From a crenarchaeote SCGC AAA261-N23 (GTDB taxonomy: Archaea > Thermoproteota > Thermoprotei > Gearchaeales > Gearchaeaceae), in contig AQVQ01000056.1 of the NCBI GenBank assembly GCA_000375685.1, forward strand, positions 1 to 6,706: 6,706 bases of DNA, written 5' to 3'. Below are positions 1 to 6,173 of the stretch, piece after piece. Within the stretch, counting starts at the first letter, position 1; every line of letters starts with the position of its first letter. The translations under genes were made by a program, and so were the position numbers. The notes under the pieces were generated by a model, which was not told where the DNA came from, made no database searches, and saw nothing but the letters and a program-made list of their open reading frames with translations.

Positions 1-709
1 TAATTTTGTAATTTAATCTATGGCCTAAAATTATTCTTTCACGTTGTTTTATAATATCATTTATTGTTTTGGCTGCTAAAATATATGAACATGAATCTTT
101 CAAATACTTTATTATAAATCCTTTTTCTAAAATCTGTAATGCTATATAAGCATCCTCGTTTATTACATTGTCAGGTAACTTTTCTATTATTCCCTTTTTA
201 AAAGCATAAACGTCATTGCCAAGCTGCGTTACCTCTCCTTTTTTGTCTAGTTCTTCAAGAGTTGAATTGAGTAATAACCATAAATGTGCTGAAATGATCT
301 CAGGTAACTTTTTGTTAATTAAAATGGGTGTGCATCTTAAAGTTATACCGCCTATCCTTCTATCACTCTCAAAGGTTTTGAGAAAATTATCTATAAATCC
401 ACTTTCGGCAAAAGCATCAGCAGAATGAACGAATGCTATTTCGGCTTTGGAAAGTGCTAATGCTTTATTTATTGCTTTAGCTTTTCCTTCTCTAAATTTT
501 TCTTCCAGAATGAAAATTTTTTTATTGTTTGAAAACTCTTCGGTTAGTTTAATAAAAGATTCATCAGAAACATTTTCGTTACATGCAACTACATATATCG
601 CCTCTAAACTATTATAGGAGCTTTTTGTTTCTCTTAGTAAATATTTTATTAGAGAAATCAAGTTTTTATTTTCATTATATGATGGAATGATAATACAGTA
701 ACTTATCAT
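1..709 (-). CDS. Family 2 glycosyltransferase, N-terminal 236 residues (gene runs off left edge)
   Basis: Transfers a sugar from a nucleotide-sugar donor to an unknown acceptor (family knowledge). Translating the minus strand from the ATG at 709 gives an uninterrupted frame to the window edge. It shows the GT-A landmarks in order: an IPSYNE nucleotide-binding start (residues 8-13), EGKAKAINKAL (about 74-84), SAD in place of the usual DXD (96-98), NED (184-186) with the probable catalytic Asp186, and QRERI (222-226), resembling the QXXRW motif of processive or polymer-type GT2 enzymes. A downstream membrane segment would be common in such enzymes but lies outside the window. The start lies 4 bases after the radical SAM stop codon, with no Shine-Dalgarno motif and no good TATA box of its own, so it is probably co-transcribed with that gene. 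GT2 membership is secure; donor and acceptor are unknown. Confidence 0.88.
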   Translation of the reverse strand, partial: MISYCIIIPSYNENKNLISLIKYLLRETKSSYNSLEAIYVVACNENVSDESFIKLTEEFSNNKKIFILEEKFREGKAKAINKALALSKAEIAFVHSADAFAESGFIDNFLKTFESDRRIGGITLRCTPILINKKLPEIISAHLWLLLNSTLEELDKKGEVTQLGNDVYAFKKGIIEKLPDNVINEDAYIALQILEKGFIIKYLKDSCSYILAAKTINDIIKQRERIILGHRLNYKI

Positions 710-713
710 AAAG

Positions 714-2168
714 CTATCTTAATTCAGCAACTATTGAGTTAAGATAATTATTTATTATCATACACCTATTATACCATTCATATTTGCCTGCTTTTAAAGC
801 TAAACCTCTTAATATTAGATTCGTTGTTTTGCTGAATAAATGTTCAGCGATCTTAAAAACTTTCCTGTTAGAATATTTATGCAACGCGAGCTCCAGTTTT
901 GTTTTTCTAATGAAGAACCTTAAAGCAGCCTGTGACATATCACTTTTAAAGATTAATTTATTTTCATTAGGGAAATCCCATTCATAATTAACATCTTTTA
1001 AGTCCACTAAATTGTATAACTTTGTACCAGGTAAGGGATATGCTATCGTAAAACTGAATTCATCAGGCATTATTTCTTTCATAATCTTGATTGTTTCTAT
1101 TAATGACTGAAAATTTTCTCCAGGATAACCAACCATTAAAAATGTGTGGATTTTTATACCAACTTTTTTGGTTAAAATCATTCCTTTCTTCATATCTGTT
1201 ACTTTCATATTTCTGTTCATAAAATCAAGCATTCGCTGTGAACCGCTTTCTAAACCGTAAAAAATCAATTCACAACCGGCTCTTTTCATATAATGTAAAA
1301 GCTCTTCATCTACTCTGTCTGCCCTTGTTAAGCAACTCCATTTGAACTTAAAATTCCTGTTAATTATTTCCTTACATAGCTCAAGTGTTCTGGCCCTATT
1401 TATAGTAAACACATCATCTGCGAACCAAATTCTATCAAATCCTAATTTTACCACCAATTCTTCTAATTCGTCAACTACATTTTTCGCATTTCTGTATGTA
1501 TATCTACGACCGAAAGGTGCAACAGGATTGCTGCAATAATTACAGGCATAAGGGCATCCTCTACTTGTAATAATGGTCGTCATAGCAAAACCGTAACTTT
1601 TCATCCATGTTCTGCGATAAAGTTCATTATTTATAAGTGATCTATCAGGTGCTCCTATTTCGTCTATGTTTTTTATAAAGTACCTTCGCGGATTATACAC
1701 TATAGAGCCTTCTTTGTTTTTATACACAACACCTCTTACTCCTAATGGTTCTTCACCTGATAGAATTCTAGGTAATAGTTCTAAAATTGTTTCTTCACCT
1801 TCGCCGACTACCACGTAATCAGCACCGAAATTTATGTATTTTTCAGGCCTTAATGATGCATCAGGCCCCCCACATATAACGGGTATGGTTAAGGTCTTTG
1901 AATATTTTATGAACTCATAAACATATTTTGTAAGAGTAATCATTGTAGTTATACCTATAACCCTGGGCATTTTCTCTTTTATAACCTGTTTAGCTTCTTC
2001 AATTGAAGAAAAGAAAGTGCAGTCAAGTAGTTCTACTTTATAACCGTAATTTTTTAATACCTTCCCTATATAAAGAAGACCTAAATGAGGGAAAGGGCCT
2101 TGTCTTTTTTTCTGAGTTGGATCAAATTTCAGGAAATATGGAAAAATCAATAAACAATCTAACACCAT
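714..2168 (-). CDS. Cobalamin-binding-domain radical SAM protein
   Basis: A 484-residue enzyme with the two-part layout of B12-dependent radical SAM proteins. The N-terminal Rossmann-like domain (about 1-140) has the PHLGLLYIGKVLKNYGYKV start, a GGPDAS loop (100-105) and GEGEE (123-127). It lacks the DXHXXG motif, as is usual in this class. The radical SAM barrel (about 195-400) carries CPYACNYC, with Cys205, Cys209 and Cys212 binding the [4Fe-4S] cluster, then YGLESGSQRML (304-314) and GYPGE (347-351). The C-terminal 80 residues are helical and basic, with no recognised domain. Family members methylate unactivated carbons or carry out C-C bond and ring chemistry on lipids, tetrapyrroles, antibiotics or phosphonates. 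The glycosyltransferase 4 bases downstream hints at a lipid or glycan substrate here (inference). Archaeal tetraether-lipid enzymes (Grs, Tes) share this architecture, but I see nothing specific enough to assign one. The start is supported by a TATA box 25 bases upstream. Confidence 0.9.
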   Translation of the reverse strand: MVLDCLLIFPYFLKFDPTQKKRQGPFPHLGLLYIGKVLKNYGYKVELLDCTFFSSIEEAKQVIKEKMPRVIGITTMITLTKYVYEFIKYSKTLTIPVICGGPDASLRPEKYINFGADYVVVGEGEETILELLPRILSGEEPLGVRGVVYKNKEGSIVYNPRRYFIKNIDEIGAPDRSLINNELYRRTWMKSYGFAMTTIITSRGCPYACNYCSNPVAPFGRRYTYRNAKNVVDELEELVVKLGFDRIWFADDVFTINRARTLELCKEIINRNFKFKWSCLTRADRVDEELLHYMKRAGCELIFYGLESGSQRMLDFMNRNMKVTDMKKGMILTKKVGIKIHTFLMVGYPGENFQSLIETIKIMKEIMPDEFSFTIAYPLPGTKLYNLVDLKDVNYEWDFPNENKLIFKSDMSQAALRFFIRKTKLELALHKYSNRKVFKIAEHLFSKTTNLILRGLALKAGKYEWYNRCMIINNYLNSIVAELR

Positions 2169-2188
2169 ATTCTAGAGGTATTTAGAAA

Positions 2189-2196
2189 AATATATA
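2189..2196 (-). promoter_or_regulatory. TATA box for the radical SAM-glycosyltransferase unit
   Basis: On the minus strand this reads TATATATT, centred about 25 bases before the ATG at 2168. That spacing places the transcription start at or next to the start codon, giving a leaderless mRNA. No Shine-Dalgarno motif lies in between. It is read by eye in AT-rich DNA. Confidence 0.6.
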
Positions 2197-2211
2197 TCCG
2201 TTGACCTTTTT

Positions 2212-2229
2212 AACGTGAACATTCACGTT
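2212..2229. promoter_or_regulatory. Perfect inverted repeat, possible operator
   Basis: AACGTGAA-CA-TTCACGTT is a perfect 8-base inverted repeat with a 2-base spacer, and it is more GC-rich than its surroundings. Its centre lies about 52 bases before the radical SAM start and its edge 15 bases upstream of the TATA box. That suits a dimeric transcription factor, more likely an activator than a blocking repressor. It is not followed by a T-run on either strand, so a terminator hairpin is less likely. The bound protein is unknown. Confidence 0.45.
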
Positions 2230-2238
2230 TATATGATT

Positions 2239-2243
2239 AAAAA
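2239..2243 (-). terminator. Possible T-run terminator after trpB2
   Basis: On the minus strand five T residues follow the trpB2 stop codon by about 20 bases, in an AT-rich stretch without a stable stem. Archaeal RNA polymerase can stop at such runs. The run is short, so this is weak. Confidence 0.25.
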
Positions 2244-2264
2244 TTTTATCAGCTAGATATCCAG

Positions 2265-3644
2265 TTAACTGTAAAGCCATGGATATAATTGCTTGAGTCG
2301 CATAAGAGATTTCAATATTTCCTCTTTAGGATAATCGTAAGGCTCAAGCTTACCTTCAATATAATCTTGATACGCTTTCATATCGAAGTAACCATGACCA
2401 CATAATAAGAATAGAATCACTTTTTCTTCTCCTCTTTCCTTACACTTTATTGCTTCATCTATAACGGCCTTAATCGCATGTGCGGGCTCCGGTGCTGGCA
2501 ATATGCCTTCCAATTTAAAGAACAATGATGCAGCATTAAAAACTTCAACTTGATTATAAGCCTTAACTTTCACAATTCCTTCATTGGCTAATAAACATAA
2601 GGTTGGAGCTTTACCATGATATCGTAATCCTCCTGCATGAATAGGCGGTGGAATAAAATCATGTCCTAATGTATACATCTTTAACAGAGGTGTTAACCTC
2701 GCTGTATCTCCATGATCATATGTATATACACCCTTAGTTATACTGGGTGCTGCTGTTGGTTCTACCGCAAGAAAATCAACTTTTTTTATAGCTTTTCCTG
2801 AAACTGAATCATAATAAAAAGGCCAGAATAAACCAGAAAAAGAACTGCCACCTCCTATGCATCCTACCACAATATCGGGATATTCATCGATTTTAGATAT
2901 TTGCTCTTTGGCTTCGATCCCAATTACTGTTTGATGCATTAATACATGATTTAAGACACTGCCCAATGAATATTTAGTATTCTCATTGCTTACTGCATCT
3001 TCAATAGCTTCACTAATTGCTATTCCCAAGCTGCCAGGATTGTTAGGGTCTTGTTCCAAAAGTGATCTGCCGAATTTAGTCTTAGAGCTAGGACTTGGTA
3101 TTACTTCTGCATTCCAAAGTTGCATTAGAGTTTTCCTATATGGCTTTTGATCATAGCTAGACCTTACCATGTATATTCTTGCGTTTAAACCGAATAGATT
3201 GCATGCAAAAGCTAGCGCACTACCCCATTGACCAGCCCCCGTTTCAGTTGTTAATGTTTTAACACCCTCTTTCATATTGTAATACGCTTGAGCTACAGCC
3301 GTATTTGGCTTATGACTCCCCGGAGGTGATACGCCTTCGTATTTGAAATATATCCTTGCGGGTGTATTTAAATATCGTTCTAGTCTATATGCCCTGTATA
3401 AAGGCGTTGGACGCCACAATCTATAGATCTCGCGTACCTCTTCGGGTATAGGAATCCATCTATCAACCGAAACTTCTTGCCTTATTAACTCTTTAGGAAA
3501 TATTGCTTCTAATTCATGCGGTTTAACAGGTTCTTTCGTAGAGGGATTTAAAGGTGGAGGTAAAGGTTTTGGTAAATCTGGAAGTATATTATACCAATAT
3601 TTCGGAATTTCCGCTTCAAATACTACTCTGTTTAAATTTGACAT
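2265..3644 (-). CDS. trpB2: Tryptophan synthase beta chain, TrpB2 type
   Basis: PLP enzyme that condenses indole with L-serine (or, in some TrpB2 proteins, O-phosphoserine) to L-tryptophan in the cytoplasm. From the start chosen here it has 459 residues. Landmarks are PKYWYNILPDLP near the N-terminus, GSHKPNTA with PLP lysine Lys112 (109-116), ETGAGQWG with catalytic Glu134 (134-141; the Trp where TrpB1 has His marks TrpB2), the phosphate-binding GGGSS (264-268), and CGHGYFD (415-421). Cys415 stands where the family usually has Ser contacting the PLP ring nitrogen. The frame is open to an ATG at 3677, which would give 470 residues, but I prefer the ATG at 3644. TrpB2 proteins usually start about ten residues before the PKYWYN motif, and a TATA box at 3666-3674 is centred 26 bases before that ATG. 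No trpA or other trp gene is adjacent. The divergent HTH-ACT gene is a candidate regulator. Confidence 0.95.
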   Translation of the reverse strand: MSNLNRVVFEAEIPKYWYNILPDLPKPLPPPLNPSTKEPVKPHELEAIFPKELIRQEVSVDRWIPIPEEVREIYRLWRPTPLYRAYRLERYLNTPARIYFKYEGVSPPGSHKPNTAVAQAYYNMKEGVKTLTTETGAGQWGSALAFACNLFGLNARIYMVRSSYDQKPYRKTLMQLWNAEVIPSPSSKTKFGRSLLEQDPNNPGSLGIAISEAIEDAVSNENTKYSLGSVLNHVLMHQTVIGIEAKEQISKIDEYPDIVVGCIGGGSSFSGLFWPFYYDSVSGKAIKKVDFLAVEPTAAPSITKGVYTYDHGDTARLTPLLKMYTLGHDFIPPPIHAGGLRYHGKAPTLCLLANEGIVKVKAYNQVEVFNAASLFFKLEGILPAPEPAHAIKAVIDEAIKCKERGEEKVILFLLCGHGYFDMKAYQDYIEGKLEPYDYPKEEILKSLMRLKQLYPWLYS

Positions 3645-3665
3645 AAATGATGGAAACTTTGCATT

Positions 3666-3674
3666 ATTTATAAA
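3666..3674 (-). promoter_or_regulatory. TATA box for trpB2, inside the longer reading frame
   Basis: Minus strand TTTATAAAT, centred 26 bases before the ATG at 3644. It lies within the first codons of the frame opened at 3677. This is the archaeal spacing for a leaderless transcript starting at 3644, and it argues that the upstream codons are promoter rather than protein. Confidence 0.55.
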
Positions 3675-3710
3675 CATTATTGTATTAAAATATGCATTAT
3701 CGCTAAAAAA

Positions 3711-3719
3711 TTTTTAAGA
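3711..3719 (+). promoter_or_regulatory. TATA-like box for the HTH-ACT gene
   Basis: TTTTTAAGA, centred 26 bases before the ATG at 3741, preceded by an A-rich stretch. No Shine-Dalgarno motif occurs between it and the start, consistent with a leaderless mRNA. It shares the short divergent control region with trpB2. Confidence 0.5.
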
Positions 3720-3740
3720 TAAATGTACCAAATATGATGT

Positions 3741-4262
3741 ATGAGCGTTGAGAATTTTAAGAAGATTATTGAGGAAAAAATAGGTAAACATAAAGCTAAG
3801 ATGGTTATAATTAAATCCTTACTAGAATACGGCATAAGAATAAACGAAGACGGTTATTATTGTATAGGTCAGTTTAAGCTTCACGATTCTTCAATAGCTA
3901 AAGCTTTAAATATAGATAGGAGGGTTGTGAGAGAAACTGCTAATGTGATAGCTAAAGATCAATACTTAAGAAAATTCTTCATTAACTTAACTCCAGTTTG
4001 TTCAATGAAAAATGTATGTGGAATTTTAGGTTTTTCTGCATTGGTAATAACGGTAGAAAATCCAAAAAAATCAGGCATTGTATCCAATGTTGCAGGATTA
4101 ATATCAAAATACGGATTAAATATAAGACAAATATTCGCAGATGATCCAGAATTGTTTGATGATCCTAAGTTAACTATAGTTATAGAAGGAAAAATTCCAG
4201 GCGATTTTCTAAGCGAATTAAATAAAAATGAAGAAATTAAAACAATAACCTTATTCAAGTAA
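3741..4262 (+). CDS. HTH-ACT domain protein, probable amino-acid-responsive regulator
   Basis: A 173-residue protein with an N-terminal helical region containing a likely helix-turn-helix (about 48-70, SSIAKALNIDRRVVRETANVI). An ACT domain follows (about 99-172), with the typical start ALVITVENPKKSGIVSNVAGLISKYGLNI and the closing strand TIVIEG. ACT domains bind amino acids and control metabolic enzymes or transcription. HTH-ACT proteins of this size occur in archaea, mostly without experimental characterisation. It is divergently transcribed from trpB2, so a tryptophan- or serine-responsive regulator of trpB2 is a reasonable inference, not shown. The start is limited: an upstream in-frame ATG at 3723 is closed by TGA at 3735. 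Two cysteines (87, 93) lie between the domains and could be structural or redox-active. Its 3' end converges on the HAD gene with 17 bases between. Confidence 0.8.
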   Translation: MSVENFKKIIEEKIGKHKAKMVIIKSLLEYGIRINEDGYYCIGQFKLHDSSIAKALNIDRRVVRETANVIAKDQYLRKFFINLTPVCSMKNVCGILGFSALVITVENPKKSGIVSNVAGLISKYGLNIRQIFADDPELFDDPKLTIVIEGKIPGDFLSELNKNEEIKTITLFK

Positions 4263-4279
4263 ATCAAGCCGCTTTAATT

Positions 4280-4924
4280 TTACAGTATTTTATTGATTTT
4301 TTTAATTATATCGAAAATTTCATCCAAATTATGTATTATATAATCGGCTTCTATTTTTTCTTTAAGTTTTTCCCTTTCTATAAGAACAGCTTTTGTTCCT
4401 ATTTGTTTAGCTGGTAATATGTCGTTTTTGCTATCGCCGACGATAATGCATTCACTTGGATTAATTAGCAATCTTCTCATTGCTTCAATGAAAACATCTG
4501 GCTTAGGTTTACCTTCCTTAACCATATCGCTGCTTATCCAAACTTCAATTTGGTTAATGTTAAGAAGTCGTCTAAGAGACTGCATTAAGTCTAAGCTTAA
4601 ACTCGATGCAATTGCCATCTTAATACCCATTAAAGATAATTTAGTTAAAACACTCGGCACCTCTGGAAATACTTTTATCTTATCTATGAAGTTAACGAAA
4701 ATTTCTTTACGCATGGAAATTATACTTTTTATCTTATGTTCATCTTCGATTCTTGTAACTTTTTTAATAATATCTCTTGCAGATAACCCCCTTAATTCAT
4801 CTAAATAAAATTCATATGTTATATTGTAACCTAATTTTTTAAATGTTAAAATCCATGATTCCGCTAAGTATTTATTAGAATCTATTAGAGTGCCATCTAG
4901 ATCAAATACTACACCCTTTATCAT
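4280..4924 (-). CDS. HAD-family phosphatase (subfamily I, helical C1 cap)
   Basis: A 214-residue haloacid dehalogenase-type hydrolase. Motif I is FDLDGT with nucleophile Asp8 and acid/base Asp10. A helical cap spans about residues 15-80. Motif II is Ser107 in IASS, motif III is Lys139 in GKPKPD, and motif IV is GDSKND with Asp164 and Asp168 for magnesium. All catalytic residues are present and the length is normal for phosphoglycolate-phosphatase-like or beta-phosphoglucomutase-like members, so it should dephosphorylate a small metabolite. The substrate is not readable from sequence. Its start lies 6 bases after the stop codon of the phosphosulfolactate synthase homologue, so 2-phosphosulfolactate or a related product is a natural candidate (inference). 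There is no Shine-Dalgarno motif, but a TATA-like sequence sits at the right distance inside the end of the upstream gene. Confidence 0.9.
   Translation of the reverse strand: MIKGVVFDLDGTLIDSNKYLAESWILTFKKLGYNITYEFYLDELRGLSARDIIKKVTRIEDEHKIKSIISMRKEIFVNFIDKIKVFPEVPSVLTKLSLMGIKMAIASSLSLDLMQSLRRLLNINQIEVWISSDMVKEGKPKPDVFIEAMRRLLINPSECIIVGDSKNDILPAKQIGTKAVLIEREKLKEKIEADYIIHNLDEIFDIIKKINKIL
4297..4303 (+). terminator. Possible T-run terminator for the HTH-ACT gene
   Basis: Seven consecutive T residues on the plus strand about 35 bases after the HTH-ACT stop codon, preceded by smaller T clusters. The run lies inside the 3' end of the converging HAD gene, since the gap between the two genes is only 17 bases. 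T-runs without stems can terminate archaeal transcription. Confidence 0.35.
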
Positions 4925-4930
4925 CTAAAA

Positions 4931-5764
4931 TTATGTGGATTGCTTATACTTATAAGATTTCCAAATGTCCCTATCCCCCCAAAGACCTAGTTTCCATGCT
5001 GTGAATTCTACAACTTGGCTATGATCGATAAAAACATTAACTTTTTTACTTACATTCTTAAGATACCACTTAAATACAGGAGGATCGGAAGCTTCGAACA
5101 TTAATTTTTCATATCCGAAGCTATCAATCAATTTTCTTATAATATCAAGCCTCCATTTCTCTGGAGGCAAATCTTCCGTTATTCCTTCAGATTCAATCAT
5201 TATCATATGAACACCTTCATTCAAGAATACTCTGCATTCATTCAAGAAATCCTCTACATTTCTGAGCTTCATTTCTTCCTCATAACCCACTATATGAGTG
5301 CCTCCTCCTGCACCTATCATAAATGATACCTCAGGCTTTGCTTTTAAACCCGCATTTTGAACCCTTTTTACTATGTCTAGTTTATATTCTAAAGTTATAG
5401 GAATAAACCCGCTGGATACTTCTATTACATCAAACCCTAACTCCTTGCATTCTTCTATATAATCATTAACAGCCTTATCTCCTTGTAAGAGAACTCGTTC
5501 TATAAAGCCACCTGTAGATACATAAACGTTATAATCGTGACAAAGCTGTATAATTTTTTTTACCTTTTCTTTGGGTAACAATCGCATTGAGCCTCCTGCA
5601 AATTTGTAACCGTCTATAAATTCTGACCAATCGTCTAACAAATCCTTTAAATATCCATATGTTACCGGAGTGTAGTAAGGACCCCGTATCTCAACAATAC
5701 CCAATCGGCGTGGCTTTTCAGGTAGCTCATCTATCTTAACGAAATCAAATGCTTTTTTGACCAT
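4931..5764 (-). CDS. comA: Phosphosulfolactate synthase family protein (ComA/HSA32-like)
   Basis: In methanogens ComA adds sulfite to phosphoenolpyruvate to give (R)-2-phosphosulfolactate, the first step of coenzyme M synthesis. This 277-residue protein is a TIM-barrel family member. It shows KFAGGS (54-59), STGG (83-86), IEVSSG (114-119), KPE (143-145), ESEG (191-194), FEAS (223-226) and IDHSQVVE (246-253). From memory, methanogen ComA has VNLANI or similar where this protein has VNVFIDHSQ. The DHSQ form is typical of HSA32 and other non-methanogen homologues, so the true product may differ. A glycine-rich stretch, GAGGGTHI (151-158), follows the KPE motif and looks like an insertion relative to methanogen ComA. 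The start is constrained by an in-frame TGA three codons upstream. A TATA-like box lies 25 bases before it. It sits between ridA and a HAD phosphatase. Family confident, exact reaction uncertain. Confidence 0.85.
   Translation of the reverse strand: MVKKAFDFVKIDELPEKPRRLGIVEIRGPYYTPVTYGYLKDLLDDWSEFIDGYKFAGGSMRLLPKEKVKKIIQLCHDYNVYVSTGGFIERVLLQGDKAVNDYIEECKELGFDVIEVSSGFIPITLEYKLDIVKRVQNAGLKAKPEVSFMIGAGGGTHIVGYEEEMKLRNVEDFLNECRVFLNEGVHMIMIESEGITEDLPPEKWRLDIIRKLIDSFGYEKLMFEASDPPVFKWYLKNVSKKVNVFIDHSQVVEFTAWKLGLWGDRDIWKSYKYKQST
4943..4956 (-). promoter_or_regulatory. Possible internal TATA box for the HAD gene
   Basis: Minus strand CTTATAAGTATAAG, centred about 26 bases before the HAD ATG and lying inside the last codons of the comA-like gene (Tyr-Lys-Tyr-Lys). 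It may allow leaderless expression of the phosphatase in addition to read-through. Codon constraints alone could produce this sequence. Confidence 0.3.
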
Positions 5765-5783
5765 AGAAATTCATTATTCTGTC

Positions 5784-5793
5784 TTAGATAAAA
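5784..5793 (-). promoter_or_regulatory. Possible TATA box for the comA-like gene
   Basis: Minus strand TTTTATCTAA in the 31-base gap between ridA and the comA-like gene, centred about 25 bases before the ATG. No Shine-Dalgarno motif follows. It could give a leaderless comA-HAD transcript separate from ridA, but the match is modest. Confidence 0.3.
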
Positions 5794-5795
5794 CC

Positions 5796-6149
5796 TTAAG
5801 TTTCTTTATAGCATATAGCTTCTATTTCGACGTTGGCATTCATAGGCAGATTCTCAACAAAAACTAAAGATCTTGCTGGTAAATTATCTTTAAAATATTC
5901 CGCATAGATCTCATTAAAAAGTTGAACATTCTTAGATTTAATAAATACTGTAACTTTAATTACATCCTTTAGACTTAAAGAAAATTCAGACAACACTTTT
6001 ACAAGATTATCTAGAGCTTGCTTAAAAGATTGCTTATCATCGTTTTTCACGATTTCACCTGTTTCAAAGTTCATAGGTATAACTCCTGAGATAAAATAGA
6101 AATTGCCTGCCTTCCTTACAAGAGAATATGGTCCTAGAGGTTTAACCAT
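5796..6149 (-). CDS. ridA: RidA family enamine/imine deaminase
   Basis: Cytosolic trimeric protein that hydrolyses reactive enamines and imines such as 2-aminoacrylate, released by PLP enzymes acting on serine or threonine, to 2-keto acids and ammonia (family knowledge). At 117 residues it keeps the key positions: GPYS with Tyr8, Asn48, PARS with Arg93 (equivalent to E. coli Arg105) and VEIEA with Glu108 (equivalent to Glu120). It is therefore a true RidA rather than an inactive Rid subgroup. The N-terminus is about nine residues shorter than in E. coli RidA. A longer start is impossible because an in-frame TAA lies two codons before this ATG. It follows the small unknown gene by 24 bases and precedes the comA-like gene by 31 bases, so read-through is plausible. 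No Shine-Dalgarno motif is seen. Confidence 0.93.
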   Translation of the reverse strand: MVKPLGPYSLVRKAGNFYFISGVIPMNFETGEIVKNDDKQSFKQALDNLVKVLSEFSLSLKDVIKVTVFIKSKNVQLFNEIYAEYFKDNLPARSLVFVENLPMNANVEIEAICYKET

Positions 6150-6173
6150 AGCAAATTAAGTCATATAAATTAT

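Noticed and set aside
216..428. 70-residue plus-strand frame at the left end
   Set aside because: Antisense to the glycosyltransferase frame, which is open from 709 to the edge and carries GT2 motifs.
2212..2229. Inverted repeat as a terminator hairpin for trpB2
   Set aside because: On the minus strand it is followed by an A-run rather than a T-run. Its position just upstream of a TATA box fits an operator better.
2262..2271. CAGTTAACTG palindrome at the trpB2 stop codon
   Set aside because: Only 10 bases, overlaps coding sequence and the stop codon, and has no promoter nearby in a useful position. Chance is sufficient.
3959..4267. 102-residue minus-strand frame opposite the HTH-ACT gene
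   Set aside because: It lies entirely antisense to a gene with a clear ACT domain and has no family features. It is a shadow of that gene.
4419..4808. 129-residue plus-strand frame opposite the HAD gene
   Set aside because: Antisense to a HAD protein with all four catalytic motifs. The predicted protein is Ser/Leu/Ile-rich with no recognisable domain.
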